From contig NZ_JAJADQ010000001.1 of assembly GCF_020447315.1 (NCBI RefSeq), positions 718,909 through 782,908 of the forward strand: DNA of 64,000 bases, read 5' to 3'. The position numbers and the translations under genes were made by a program. The stretch is from Hymenobacter nitidus (lineage in GTDB: Bacteria; Bacteroidota; Bacteroidia; Cytophagales; Hymenobacteraceae). Positions within the stretch are counted from its first letter, which is position 1; each line of letters opens with the position of its first letter. Of the stretch, positions 1 to 11,088 are shown one piece after another. The notes under the pieces were generated by a model. The model saw only the letters and a program-made list of their open reading frames with translations. It was not told the DNA's origin and made no database searches.

Positions 1-393
1 GACTATGCCCGCGTCCGGATTGGTGACACCTACACCTTTATTGACAAGGAAGGCCAGGAATTCAGCCAGTATTACTACAACGCGCTGGATTTTGCCGAAG
101 GCCACGCGGCCGTGCTCGACTACCGGGGCTGGTTCTACATTACCGGCCCCGAAGTACCAGCCGAAGCGCCGAAGCTGTTTAGGGAAGCTTACACTTTCCG
201 CGGCGGCCTGGCCCGGGTGCGCCTCGCCGACGGCTACACTTTTATCAGTAAAGACTACCTGACCAGCACCAAGCCTGACACCAAGCCGTTCGGCCGCTAC
301 AGCAGCGCCAGCGACTTTACCGACGGCAAAGCCCGGGTAACCCAGGACGGCCGCACCTTCTATATTGACGAGGATGGCGACCCGGTGAACTAA
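1..393 (+). CDS. WG-repeat protein, C-terminal end only (5' truncated by window)
   Basis: The first reading frame is open from base 1 and stops at 391-393, giving 130 residues of the end of a longer protein. It contains repeated units in which an aromatic/Gly core is followed by an F-I-D or F-I-S strand, for example TYTFIDKEGQ, GWFYITG, TYTFISKDY and RTFYIDEDGD, spaced about 30-45 residues apart. This is the pattern of WG (KWG) beta-repeat proteins, which probably fold as beta-propeller-like or solenoid structures. Their molecular function is generally unknown. The start lies outside the window, so domain order and any signal peptide cannot be judged. Confidence 0.6.
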   Translation, partial: DYARVRIGDTYTFIDKEGQEFSQYYYNALDFAEGHAAVLDYRGWFYITGPEVPAEAPKLFREAYTFRGGLARVRLADGYTFISKDYLTSTKPDTKPFGRYSSASDFTDGKARVTQDGRTFYIDEDGDPVN

Positions 394-404
394 CCTAGCG
401 CGGC

Positions 405-878
405 TTAGTCGTCGTCCTTTTTGTGCTTGCCTTTGCCGTGTTTGCCCTTCTTTTTATAGTATCCCCAGCCCCGTCGCTTGCCCGAGCCTTCCAGCAGCTG
501 GCGCAGGTAAGAAACGTTGACCGCATCGGCACCCGCCGATTGGGGGCGCGGCGCGGCTGCCAGCAGCAGCTGCCCCTGCGGACCAGGGGTTACGGCCACG
601 ACGCTGCCATTCAGGTCGCAGCCTTTGCCTTCGGCCAGCTCGGTACGCTTGCCGTCGCGGGCTACCACGAAGCCGTCGTGGGTAACGGTGCGGCCGTTGG
701 GCAGGTGCACGTCGTGGGTCATGGGACGCTTCACGCCGTTGCGAATCACGTACATCGTGCCGTCGCGGCGCTGGAAGCCGTCGTTGCTGGAGCGGCTTTG
801 GGCCGGCGCGGTGGTGTGTAAGGCCACTACCAGGCAGCCCAGGGCCAGCACCCGCGGAAGAGAAAAGGAAACGTGCAA
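405..878 (-). CDS. DUF6799-like secreted protein with basic tail
   Basis: A 157-residue protein with a Sec signal peptide (hydrophobic stretch about residues 9-22, likely cleavage after A-P-A-Q). The body has alternating short strands of the type 'DGTMYVIRNG', 'PNGRTVTHDG' and 'VVARDGKRTEL', matching the repeated NG/DG layout of DUF6799 proteins found in Hymenobacter and relatives. The C-terminus is very basic and Gly/Lys-rich, ending in three Asp residues. The family has no known function. A periplasmic or surface role is inferred from the signal peptide. It converges on the WG-repeat gene, with its stop only 12 bases from that gene's stop. Confidence 0.6.
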   Translation of the reverse strand: MHVSFSLPRVLALGCLVVALHTTAPAQSRSSNDGFQRRDGTMYVIRNGVKRPMTHDVHLPNGRTVTHDGFVVARDGKRTELAEGKGCDLNGSVVAVTPGPQGQLLLAAAPRPQSAGADAVNVSYLRQLLEGSGKRRGWGYYKKKGKHGKGKHKKDDD

Positions 879-1024
879 AATGGTGGGAATTAGTAAGAAC
901 GAGACTAGGCTACGGCGTCGGTGCAGCGCAAGTTTTCAGCCATTTTTTGCCCGGCCGTTGGGTTACTTTTCAGAAAAGCGGGTATGAAGGCCAACTCAAC
1001 TCTTTAATTTATTTCCTTTTAGCC

Positions 1025-1288
1025 ATGAAAACGCCTTTCAAAACCCTGTTTGTTGCCGCTGCTTTCGCCATGTTCGCCACTACTTCCTGCTCGGAGAAAA
1101 CCCAGGAGAATGCCGAAGCTACCGCCGAAAGCGCTGCTACCGATGCTGCCACCACCACCGAAAATGCTGCTGACGCTACCGCCAACGCCGCTGGTGAAGT
1201 AAAAGCTGATATGGCTCCCGAAGCTGGCGACACGGCTGTTGTAGTTGATAAAGAAGCCGACAAGCTGGTCGAAGAAACCAACAAGTAG
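1025..1288 (+). CDS. small Ala/Thr/Glu-rich lipoprotein
   Basis: An 87-residue protein. The ATG at 1025 is chosen over an in-frame upstream start because it begins a clean lipoprotein signal (charged MKTPFK, hydrophobic run, then T-T-S-C near residue 19). The mature part is low-complexity, dominated by Ala, Thr and Glu, with spaced E/A-T-A-E-N-A units, probably a helical or disordered acidic stalk. No catalytic motif is visible. Function unknown; membrane anchoring is inferred from the lipobox. Confidence 0.6.
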   Translation: MKTPFKTLFVAAAFAMFATTSCSEKTQENAEATAESAATDAATTTENAADATANAAGEVKADMAPEAGDTAVVVDKEADKLVEETNK

Positions 1289-1312
1289 TCGTCTCCCGAC
1301 GCACGCTTACCC

Positions 1313-1353
1313 CAGCGGGCCCATGCTACTGCAGCATGGGCCCGCTGTTGTTT
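1313..1353. terminator. bidirectional hairpin terminator
   Basis: A perfect 15-base-pair stem (arms 1313-1327 and 1333-1347) with a 5-base loop, followed on the plus strand by a T-rich TTGTTT. It lies between the convergent stops at 1288 and 1364, so it could serve both genes. Confidence 0.7.
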
Positions 1354-1363
1354 AGGCCGGAAC

Positions 1364-2896
1364 CTACACTGGGGCGGCGGCCGACAGCTCCAGCAGCACG
1401 TCGTAGTAGGGACGCGCTACCGTGCGGGATTTTAGCCAGGCGTAGAAGCTCATGGCGTGCAGATCTTCGCGCTCCAGCGGCAAAAAGGCGGGCAGCGCTT
1501 CCATGCGCTTCACGAAGCCGGGCCGGGTGGGCGCAGCCGGGTCATCAATAATTTCGCGCACCAGCCCCAGGTAGTTGAGCACGTAGTGGTAGTCGCCGCC
1601 GTCGTCGCCGAGCCGCTCGCGCAGCACCCGCTCGATGGCCCGCAGGCGGTTCAGGGCCAGGTCGGGGTTTCCCATCTCCAGCTGCACCAGCATTTCGCCC
1701 AGGCTTTTATTGAACACCCACTCCAGGCCCATTTGCTGCTCGCACCACCGGTCGGAGCGCCCGATACCAATCAGCACCTGGTTGGTTTTGGCAAACTTGC
1801 CTTCGGCAAAGTAGTGAAAGCCCAGCCCCAGCCGGGCCGTGAGCTGGTCGCGGGGATTGAGTACCACATCACGGCCCTTGAGCACCTCCTCCAGCAGCTG
1901 GATACTTTCAGTATTGCGCCGCAAGAAGGCGTAGTTAGCGGCCAGCAGAAACGTGTACTTGGGCACGAAATCGGCGTAGTGCCCGCGCGGGCCGGTGTAC
2001 AGCGCCACCCGCAGCTGCTCCAGATACTCGATGGACTCGCTGAAGCGGCGCGTGCGGTAAAGGCCGTGCGCAATCATGTAGAGCAGGCTGAGCTGGTAGT
2101 AGCGGTGGGCCGCTGCAAAGCCGTGCCGCTTCTCCATGAGGCGGTAGCAGCGGATGACAAAAGGCGTGAAGGAGGCAAAGTCGCGGCGGGCCAGCATGGC
2201 GCTGCGGGCAATGGACATGAGCCGGTAGAGCAACGACGGGCGGCGGGCAAAGGCCTCCTGCAGGTCGTATTCGCGCAGTACTTCGTGCATGATGCCATCA
2301 AACGACTCGCCGGCCCGGCCTCGCACCCGGGCCTCGCGCAGGCGTTGCCGGATCAGACTGTGGGCAATGCCGGCCCGCTCCTCTTCGTCGGCCGCCTTCT
2401 TATTGAGGTTGCGGCGGCGGATAATGTCATTCAGGTCGTCGGCGTATTCACTGTCGGCCTGGGCAATCTGCAGGTTATAGATGGTATTGAGCAGCTCGTA
2501 CTGCTCGTTGGTGAGGGCCAGCTTCTCGGCCTTGCGCAGCGTGAGCCAAGCCATGCGGGGCACGCCGGCCTCGAACAGGTACTGGGCCAGGGTAAGCTGC
2601 CCGCGCACGGAGGAAGCCGCCGTGGGGTCTTGCTGGCGCTGGCGCAGCAGCAGAAAATCGGTGACGTGCCGCATCAGGCGCTTGCGCAGGGCGTAGTAGG
2701 CCACCGTGTTGGGCTCCTCCGGATAGAGGCGCGCTACCAGCTCCTCGGTGGTATATTCCTTCTGGTGCAGCAGCAGCTCATACAGCCGCGAGTCCATGCG
2801 GCCCTTCTGCTTTTTGCGCTGGCGCTGAATAAATCGGCCGAAGTCTTTGCGGTCTTCCGCGGAGAAAGTGGCGAGGGTAGTGCGTAGGTCATCCAT
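1364..2896 (-). CDS. conserved hypothetical, all-helical TPR-like protein
   Basis: A 510-residue soluble protein with no signal peptide or membrane segment. It starts MDDLRTTLATFSAEDRKDFG, then runs through helical pairs with tetratricopeptide-like spacing, for example around 'AWLTLRKAEKLALTNEQYELL', 'RFSESIEYLEQLR' and 'NTESIQLLEEVL'. The N-terminal 80 residues are rich in Arg/Lys/Gln. Proteins of this layout recur in Cytophagales as conserved hypotheticals. A scaffold role is a guess from the repeats. It is divergent from the gene at 3086 across a 189-base AT-rich spacer that must hold the promoters of both. Confidence 0.5.
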   Translation of the reverse strand: MDDLRTTLATFSAEDRKDFGRFIQRQRKKQKGRMDSRLYELLLHQKEYTTEELVARLYPEEPNTVAYYALRKRLMRHVTDFLLLRQRQQDPTAASSVRGQLTLAQYLFEAGVPRMAWLTLRKAEKLALTNEQYELLNTIYNLQIAQADSEYADDLNDIIRRRNLNKKAADEEERAGIAHSLIRQRLREARVRGRAGESFDGIMHEVLREYDLQEAFARRPSLLYRLMSIARSAMLARRDFASFTPFVIRCYRLMEKRHGFAAAHRYYQLSLLYMIAHGLYRTRRFSESIEYLEQLRVALYTGPRGHYADFVPKYTFLLAANYAFLRRNTESIQLLEEVLKGRDVVLNPRDQLTARLGLGFHYFAEGKFAKTNQVLIGIGRSDRWCEQQMGLEWVFNKSLGEMLVQLEMGNPDLALNRLRAIERVLRERLGDDGGDYHYVLNYLGLVREIIDDPAAPTRPGFVKRMEALPAFLPLEREDLHAMSFYAWLKSRTVARPYYDVLLELSAAAPV

Positions 2897-3085
2897 GAGC
2901 GTGACCTAAGGTGCGGATAATTTCTTAAAGTCTACCAAATCTAATTTTAAGCATTTATATATCAACTATTTAAACACTATATACAGACAATACAAAAGTC
3001 TTACAAACCCGAAAACCGGGTAGCAGCGGCCGGTAGTTCACTTGCATCTTTAGCCTATAGAATTTCACTCTACCGACCCCACACC

Positions 3086-3838
3086 ATGCTACGACTCCTA
3101 CTCCTGCTTGCCGGCTGCCTGCTGGCTTTCACCACCCACGCCCAGGATTTGCTGACCAAGCAAAACGGGGAAGAGCTGCAGGTGAAAATCCTGGAAATAA
3201 CGCCCACGGAAGTGCGCTACAAACGTTTCGACTACCTGGATGGACCTCTGATTATCGTGCGGAAGTCCGACGTATTCATGATTCGGTATGCCAACGGCGT
3301 GAAGGAAGTGCTGACGGCACCGGCGGCTACCTCCCCGGCGCCAGCCTCGGCCCTGCCATCGTCCCCACCCCCGCCGGGCCCGGTAGTGCCCGGCGACGAA
3401 GCCCCGGCCTACAATGAGGTGCACCTGGGCGGCCCCCGCATCGGCGTGACGGTGCTGGCCGGCGGCGTGGCCCGTAAGGCGGAGGCGGAGTATAACGTCA
3501 ACCCATTTCTGACGCAGTTTGGCTGGCAGTTTGAAACCCGCATTTTCCGCTTGCCCAGCGGTACGTCGGGTTTGCTGGAAATCATTCCGCTGATTGGAGG
3601 CCTGGAGCAAAACAAGTTTATTCCCAGCCTGAATGCCCTGGTCGGTATTCGGGGCCCCAAGGGACTGGAATTTGGCCTGGGCCCCAACCTGACGCCCATC
3701 AGCGCCAGCATTGCTCTGGCCGTAGGCACCAGCTTCCGCTCCCACGGCGTCAACTTCCCGGTGAACTTTGCGGTAGTGCCCGGCAACGGCGGCGCCCGGT
3801 TCAGCCTGCTGTTCGGCTTCAACTCCCGGCGCTACTAG
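3086..3838 (+). CDS. secreted hypothetical protein, paralogous N-domain with the next gene
   Basis: A 250-residue protein with a signal peptide (LLLLLAGCLLAFTTHAQ). Residues about 20-75 form a small beta-rich domain beginning 'DLLTKQNGEELQVKILEI' and ending 'RYANGVKEVL'. A Pro/Ala linker (about 80-105) leads to a C-terminal Gly/aromatic-alternating region that looks like a small outer-membrane beta-barrel (ends GFNSRRY). The next gene shares the N-terminal domain and lies 11 bases downstream, so the two form a tandem pair. No enzymatic motif; function unknown. Confidence 0.5.
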   Translation: MLRLLLLLAGCLLAFTTHAQDLLTKQNGEELQVKILEITPTEVRYKRFDYLDGPLIIVRKSDVFMIRYANGVKEVLTAPAATSPAPASALPSSPPPPGPVVPGDEAPAYNEVHLGGPRIGVTVLAGGVARKAEAEYNVNPFLTQFGWQFETRIFRLPSGTSGLLEIIPLIGGLEQNKFIPSLNALVGIRGPKGLEFGLGPNLTPISASIALAVGTSFRSHGVNFPVNFAVVPGNGGARFSLLFGFNSRRY

Positions 3839-3849
3839 CCCCAGCTGTT

Positions 3850-4464
3850 ATGAGCGTCCCTGCCTATTTCCGGCCGGCCGTGCGCGGCGGCCTGACGATT
3901 CTTTGGTTACTCCTAACCCACGTGGCCCAGGCCCAGCACGACGTAATCCTGCGCACTGATGGCCGCGAAATAAAGGCCAAAGTGCTGGTCGTGGCCCCCG
4001 ATGCCATTCGCTACATAGCCCGCCCGGACAGCGCCGCCGCTGATACTCTGCAGCTGGCTGCTGCCGAAGTATTTCTGATTCGCTACGCCAACGGGGCCCG
4101 GGAAGTAATACACCGCGCGGCCCCTCAGCCCTGGGTACTTGCCCCGGCCGAAGCGCGCCTGCGCGGCGCTTCCGATGCCCGCCAGTACTACACCGGACGC
4201 CGCGCCTTCTGGGTTGCTTATGGCGTCACGGTTTTGTCGCCGGTGGCCGGCCTTGCTACCAGCATTGGTATTGCAGCCCGCCGGCCCAATGCGTCCACTT
4301 TTAAGGTGCCCGATGCCGAGCTGCTTCGCAATCCGGACTACTTGCGCAGCTACCAGCAGCAGGCCCGGCGCCAGCGGGCAGGCAAGGCCATGGTCGGGTT
4401 TGGGGCCGGGGTTGGCACCCTGCTGATGGGAGCGGCTATTCTGGCGGCCACTGCGCTGCACTGA
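3850..4464 (+). CDS. secreted/membrane hypothetical protein, paralogue of the preceding gene's N-domain
   Basis: A 204-residue protein with an N-terminal signal or anchor (about residues 14-28). The next 65 residues repeat the domain of the upstream gene: 'DVILRTDGREIKAKVLVV', then 'EVFLIRYANGAREVI' against 'DVFMIRYANGVKEVL'. The C-terminal half differs, with two hydrophobic segments (about 120-138 and 178-200) that could be membrane helices or Gly-zipper pairs. It is probably co-transcribed with the upstream gene. Function unknown. Confidence 0.5.
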   Translation: MSVPAYFRPAVRGGLTILWLLLTHVAQAQHDVILRTDGREIKAKVLVVAPDAIRYIARPDSAAADTLQLAAAEVFLIRYANGAREVIHRAAPQPWVLAPAEARLRGASDARQYYTGRRAFWVAYGVTVLSPVAGLATSIGIAARRPNASTFKVPDAELLRNPDYLRSYQQQARRQRAGKAMVGFGAGVGTLLMGAAILAATALH

Positions 4465-4654
4465 GACAACCTTTGCCAGTAGCTGTAGCGAGTTACAGGA
4501 GTTTTGGAATTTACCATACTGTTATAAACATTAAAAACCTGTTAATAAACCTGTTACGATAATTAAAACAGATATACCAGCTTGCTTGGTAGTAATTTTT
4601 CAATTAAAATTATGACATAAACATCCATCTGCCGCACGTTTCTGTTATCCGTGT
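4465..4654. other. AT-rich intergenic region with a short tandem direct repeat
   Basis: A 190-base spacer clearly richer in A/T than the surrounding genes. It carries a 10-base direct repeat AAACCTGTTA at 4535-4544 and 4547-4556 (12-base period). It probably holds the promoter of the DprA-like gene. No hairpin terminator or RNA gene was recognised. Confidence 0.35.
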
Positions 4655-5218
4655 ATGGTCATTGCACCCGAAGAGATTCGTCAGCTGGGAAGTGTCGAGT
4701 TGCTAAGCCAGCCGAAAACCGCTTTTTTCTGCTCCCGTGACTACCCCGCCAGCATCGAGCAGCCCACGTACCTATGGGCCCTGGAGCAGCGCGCCCAAAG
4801 CCGGTGCATCGTGTCGGGCTTTCACTCTTTGCTGGAGCAGGTCGTCTTTCGCTACCTGCTCCAGGGGCGTCAGCAGCCGATTGTGTACGTGCTTGGCCGC
4901 GGCATTCAGCCCAATATCCGGATGGAGTATGGGCCGGAGATTGAAGCCGGCCACTTGCTGTTTCTTACCCCTTTCGAAGCGGATGTAAAAACCGTGACCC
5001 AGGAAACGGCCGACATCCGCAACATGCTCGTGGCCGAGCTGGCCGACCAGCTTTTTATTCCCTACCTGGCTCCCAACGGCAATCTGGCGCGGCTGCTGCA
5101 AAGCTCCTCGGCCCACGGCAAGCCCATCCTGACGCTGGATATTCCGCAAAACAAGGCGTTGCTGGGCCAGGGCGCGGCCGTATTTCAGCCCAGCGGCATG
5201 CTGGGCCGGCATGGGTAG
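4655..5218 (+). CDS. DprA/SMF-like Rossmann-fold protein (short)
   Basis: A 187-residue protein resembling the Rossmann core of DprA/Smf: a strand with CSRDYPAS, then 'CIVSGFHSLLEQVVFRYLL' and 'IVYVLGRGI', the layout of the DprA nucleotide-fold motif with an S-G-F-H-S turn. DprA loads RecA on incoming DNA in transformation, but this protein is about half the usual length and has no SAM or winged-helix domain. Stand-alone DprA-like proteins may have other roles. There are no competence genes nearby. It sits 68 bases upstream of the DUF1206 gene. Confidence 0.45.
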   Translation: MVIAPEEIRQLGSVELLSQPKTAFFCSRDYPASIEQPTYLWALEQRAQSRCIVSGFHSLLEQVVFRYLLQGRQQPIVYVLGRGIQPNIRMEYGPEIEAGHLLFLTPFEADVKTVTQETADIRNMLVAELADQLFIPYLAPNGNLARLLQSSSAHGKPILTLDIPQNKALLGQGAAVFQPSGMLGRHG

Positions 5219-5286
5219 CCGCGAAGGCCCGCACCCAAACTCGGCCATCCTCGTAAGCAGTAGCCTTCACCTACACGTTTGCAGCT

Positions 5287-6123
5287 ATGGCTTCGATTTC
5301 TTCCGTTCTTCCTCACGCCTCCCCTTCCCAGGGTATCCGGACGCTGGCCCGCTTCGGATTTGCGGCCAAGGGCGCCGTGTACCTGACCATGGGCATTCTG
5401 GCCCTACTAGCCGCTACTGGTATGCAGGGTGGCAAAACCACCGACAAACAGCAGGCCGTGCAGGCCATTCAGGACCTGCCCATGGGCCGGTTTCTGCTGG
5501 GCCTGATTGCGCTGGGCCTAGCCGGCTACGTTATCTGGCGCTTTACCCAGGCCCTACGCGACACCGAAAACAAAGGCCATGGTGCCAAAGGAATTGCCCG
5601 CCGCATTGGCTACGCGGCCAGCGGCCTGTTCTACGTGGCCCTGGCCTACTACGCGGGCAAATCGGCCTGGGAAAACACGTCCGTTAGCAGTGCCGGCGGC
5701 AGCGGCAACACCAAGCAGTCGATGGTGCAAACGCTGCTTGAGCAGTCGTACGGTCAGTGGCTGGTAGGCGCCATTGGTCTTTTTATCATCGGCACCGGCA
5801 TCTACCAGATCTGGCGGGCCTACTCGGGTAAATTTGCTAAGCACGTGAATGCCAGCAGCCTGCCCACCGAGCAGCAGCAGCTCGTATTCCGCACCGGTCA
5901 GATTGGCTACACGGCCCGCGGCATCGTTATGGCCATTATTGGCTACTTCTTCGTGCAGGCCGCCCGCCATGCCAACGCCAGTGAGGTAAACGATACCGAA
6001 GGCGCCTTCGACCTGCTGAGCTCGATGGGGCCGGGCGTGCTGGGCATAGTAGCTGTGGGCCTGATGGCCTATGGCATCTACCAGATTGTGCAGGCCAAAT
6101 ATCCGGTTCTCAACGGAGTGTAG
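5287..6123 (+). CDS. DUF1206 integral membrane protein
   Basis: A 278-residue protein built of three homologous repeats of about 80-90 residues, each with two membrane helices. The repeats start near 'LARFGFAAKGAVYLTMGIL', 'ARRIGYAASGLFYVALAYY' and 'TGQIGYTARGIVMAIIGYF'. This G-x-A-A/R-x-G-x-(V/F)-Y signature and six-helix layout are diagnostic of DUF1206. Function of the family is unknown. It is followed 21 bases later by a strong intrinsic terminator, so it ends a transcription unit. Confidence 0.8.
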   Translation: MASISSVLPHASPSQGIRTLARFGFAAKGAVYLTMGILALLAATGMQGGKTTDKQQAVQAIQDLPMGRFLLGLIALGLAGYVIWRFTQALRDTENKGHGAKGIARRIGYAASGLFYVALAYYAGKSAWENTSVSSAGGSGNTKQSMVQTLLEQSYGQWLVGAIGLFIIGTGIYQIWRAYSGKFAKHVNASSLPTEQQQLVFRTGQIGYTARGIVMAIIGYFFVQAARHANASEVNDTEGAFDLLSSMGPGVLGIVAVGLMAYGIYQIVQAKYPVLNGV

Positions 6124-6144
6124 CATCCCTGCTTCACTACTGAT

Positions 6145-6178
6145 AAAAAAAGGCCCGCTTTACAGCGAGCCTTTTTTT
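6145..6178. terminator. intrinsic terminator, bidirectional
   Basis: A-run, GC-rich stem (AAAGGCCCGCT / AGCGAGCCTTT with a small mismatch) and T-run between the convergent stops at 6123 and 6185. Both strands have the stem followed by a run of T. Confidence 0.8.
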
Positions 6179-6184
6179 GTGCGC

Positions 6185-7399
6185 TTAGTCAGCCACATAG
6201 TCACTTAGGTACTGATACCGCTCGGTGAGCTGGCCACCCCGGGCAATGGTAGCCCGCTCGATGACGTCGTCGGCATCGTCGCTGAGCAGGTGGGGAAACA
6301 CGTTGTCGAGCAGCTGGCGGCCGAAGTCGCGGGAGGCGTTGCGGGGCAGCTCGCAGGGCAGGTTGTCCACGGCCATCATCGTGATGTTGCCCGGCCGGGA
6401 GCAGGGCTCTTCCAGCTCCCCGGTCTGCGGGTTGTAGTCGTAGAGCGGGTTCTGGATACTGCTGCTGCGCTTGGTGCACGGAATAGAGCCATTCACGTCG
6501 CAGGTCACGTCGGCAATGGTATTAATGCGGAAGCCGGGCTGACGGGTATCTTCTTCACTAAACAGCTTGGGGGCCGTGGGGTGCCAGTAGGCGCAGGCAA
6601 TGAGCAGGTCGGTGACGGGCAGAAACTTGTCGAACGTACTCTTGTACAGCTGCGGGTTGCGGTGAAAGTCGGGCGTGTCCCACACCCGGCCGTCGATACG
6701 GGCGTTGTAGTCGGAGCTGCGCAGCTGGGCGTACACGGGCTCCGCGAAGTCCAGGTACAAGTAATCGTACACGCTCACCTTGCGGATGCCCATCCGGTCG
6801 AGCACCTCCAAAGCGCCCTGGGCCACGCGGCCCGAGCCGGTCACGGCAATCTTGATAGGCGGCAACTTTTTCACCTTGAAGAACTCCTCCTGCATGTCGT
6901 CCATGTCCACGCACTGGTAGGCGGGCTTGAGGCGGTAGAGGTCGTGCTTGCGGCCGTAGGTCAGCAGCCCGTTGTAGGCCCCCACGATGCCGGCGTAGCG
7001 CCCGAAGGCCACAATTCGCTCCCCGTTGGCGTTGGTGAGCATCTCGTAGTCAATAAGAGTAATGCTCTTCTGCAGAATGGCCCGCAGCAGCTCCCGGTTG
7101 GCGGGCTGCTTTTTCACGGTGTGCGAAAAGAACATATACGTTTTGTCGGGAATCAGCTGAGCCACGGGCACTTCCTTCACACCCAGCAGCACGTCGCACT
7201 GGCTCAACTCGGGACTCACCTGAATGCCCAGGTCGCGGTATTCCTGGTCGGAGTAGCTGCGCACGGGGCTTTCCTGCACCACGATGGTCAGGCCGGGAAA
7301 GGTGGTTTGGGCCTCCACGCACTTTTTGGGCGTCAGGGGCACGCGTTTGTCCGGCGGATTTTTGCCTTCGCAGATAATGCCAAGGGTAACTTTTCGCAT
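6185..7399 (-). CDS. NAD(P)-dependent oxidoreductase, alanine dehydrogenase / saccharopine dehydrogenase (lysine-forming) superfamily
   Basis: About 404 residues, taking the start at MRKVTLGII (7399) rather than the upstream in-frame ATG, because family members begin with this first strand. The N-terminal domain has the 'GKNPPDKRVPLTPKKC' segment (substrate-side R and K) and the mid-region a dinucleotide-binding 'VTGSGRVAQGALE' Gly-rich turn. The layout matches AlaDH/PNT-fold enzymes related to fungal-type saccharopine dehydrogenase (LYS1). The exact substrate cannot be read from sequence. It is divergent from gcvP. Confidence 0.65.
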   Translation of the reverse strand: MRKVTLGIICEGKNPPDKRVPLTPKKCVEAQTTFPGLTIVVQESPVRSYSDQEYRDLGIQVSPELSQCDVLLGVKEVPVAQLIPDKTYMFFSHTVKKQPANRELLRAILQKSITLIDYEMLTNANGERIVAFGRYAGIVGAYNGLLTYGRKHDLYRLKPAYQCVDMDDMQEEFFKVKKLPPIKIAVTGSGRVAQGALEVLDRMGIRKVSVYDYLYLDFAEPVYAQLRSSDYNARIDGRVWDTPDFHRNPQLYKSTFDKFLPVTDLLIACAYWHPTAPKLFSEEDTRQPGFRINTIADVTCDVNGSIPCTKRSSSIQNPLYDYNPQTGELEEPCSRPGNITMMAVDNLPCELPRNASRDFGRQLLDNVFPHLLSDDADDVIERATIARGGQLTERYQYLSDYVAD

Positions 7400-7490
7400 G
7401 GGTTTGGGGTTGGGTGGTAGCAAGTTGGGTAGGATGGAATATCGGGTAAAACTACCCCTTTTGCCGTAAGGCGGCCTCGCCTTTTCGTCT

Positions 7491-7498
7491 TACCTTTG
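7491..7498 (+). promoter_or_regulatory. -7 element (TACCTTTG) upstream of gcvP
   Basis: Exact match to the Bacteroidota TAnnTTTG element, 51 bases before the gcvP ATG. A well-spaced -33 TTTG was not seen; the nearest is about 27 bases upstream, which is too far. Confidence 0.4.
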
Positions 7499-7549
7499 TG
7501 TGCCCCACCCTCCCATCGGGCATTTCCCCGCCATTTCTAGCCCTTTTCT

Positions 7550-10471
<2,922 letters not shown>

Positions 10472-10483
10472 CGGCTGCTAACC

Positions 10484-10525
10484 AAACAAAAAGAGCCGCC
10501 CCGGAAGGAGCGGCTCTTTTTGTTT
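10484..10525. terminator. intrinsic terminator, bidirectional
   Basis: Perfect 16-base-pair stem (arms ending AGAGCCGC / GCGGCTCT) flanked by A- and T-rich tracts, 12 bases after the gcvP stop and before the convergent gene ending at 10568. Confidence 0.85.
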
Positions 10526-10567
10526 GTCGGTTTGCAAGCGGGTGTGCCAGATACGGTGGCCAGGATT

Positions 10568-10864
10568 CTAGCGCTGGGGAAAGCAGGTGCGGTACATGTA
10601 GCCCGTCACAGGTTTGCCATCCTTGGTCACCCGGGCCTTCACGAAGTAGGCATCCACGGTATCCATCACCTGCACTTCCATGCCCGAGCCAATAGTCGTC
10701 AGGGTGGCCGACTGCTTGCTCATGCCATCATACAGGGTGCATTCGACGACGGTGTTGTAGGCAACGGGCGTCCGGTTGGCGCGGGAGGAGGAGGAAGACT
10801 CGCTGGCGGCGCTACAGGAAGAAAGCAGAGCCAGAGTAAAGATGTGAAGTAGACGTTTGTTCAT
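10568..10864 (-). CDS. small lipoprotein with SH3-like domain
   Basis: A 98-residue protein. A lipoprotein signal (LHIFTLALLSSC, lipobox Cys at about 17) is followed by a Ser-rich linker and then a domain with the strand pattern of bacterial SH3 (SH3b): 'YNTVVECTLYDGMSKQSATLTTIGSGMEV', a 'VDAYFVKARV' strand and a final 'GYMYRTCF'. SH3b domains commonly bind cell-wall peptides, but no catalytic partner domain is present. Probably an envelope lipoprotein of unknown role. Confidence 0.55.
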   Translation of the reverse strand: MNKRLLHIFTLALLSSCSAASESSSSSRANRTPVAYNTVVECTLYDGMSKQSATLTTIGSGMEVQVMDTVDAYFVKARVTKDGKPVTGYMYRTCFPQR

Positions 10865-11088
10865 AATAAGTCGTTAGGTGGGTTAAGATAGAGCTATTTC
10901 AAGGTTAAAAGGAATTTTCCAATAAAATTTCTTCGCCGGAATACGCTGCTAGCCTACCACTTCGGGAACGTTGGCGGGGCCCTCAACGTTAAAAAATCAG
11001 CCCTACAAAGCTGGATTTTTCGGTACTTGCTGCCAACCATCCTTCGTCCGTTGGGTTCTTCTATACTCCACTATCTGATCAACCACCA

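Noticed and set aside
5..262. ORF in the second frame at the left edge
   Set aside because: The first frame encodes clear WG-type repeats through the same bases.
10991..11020. Hairpin with A and T flanks between the SH3-like lipoprotein and DUF4136 genes
   Set aside because: It lies between divergent starts, has a bulged short stem and no gene to terminate; more likely chance in an AT-rich promoter region.
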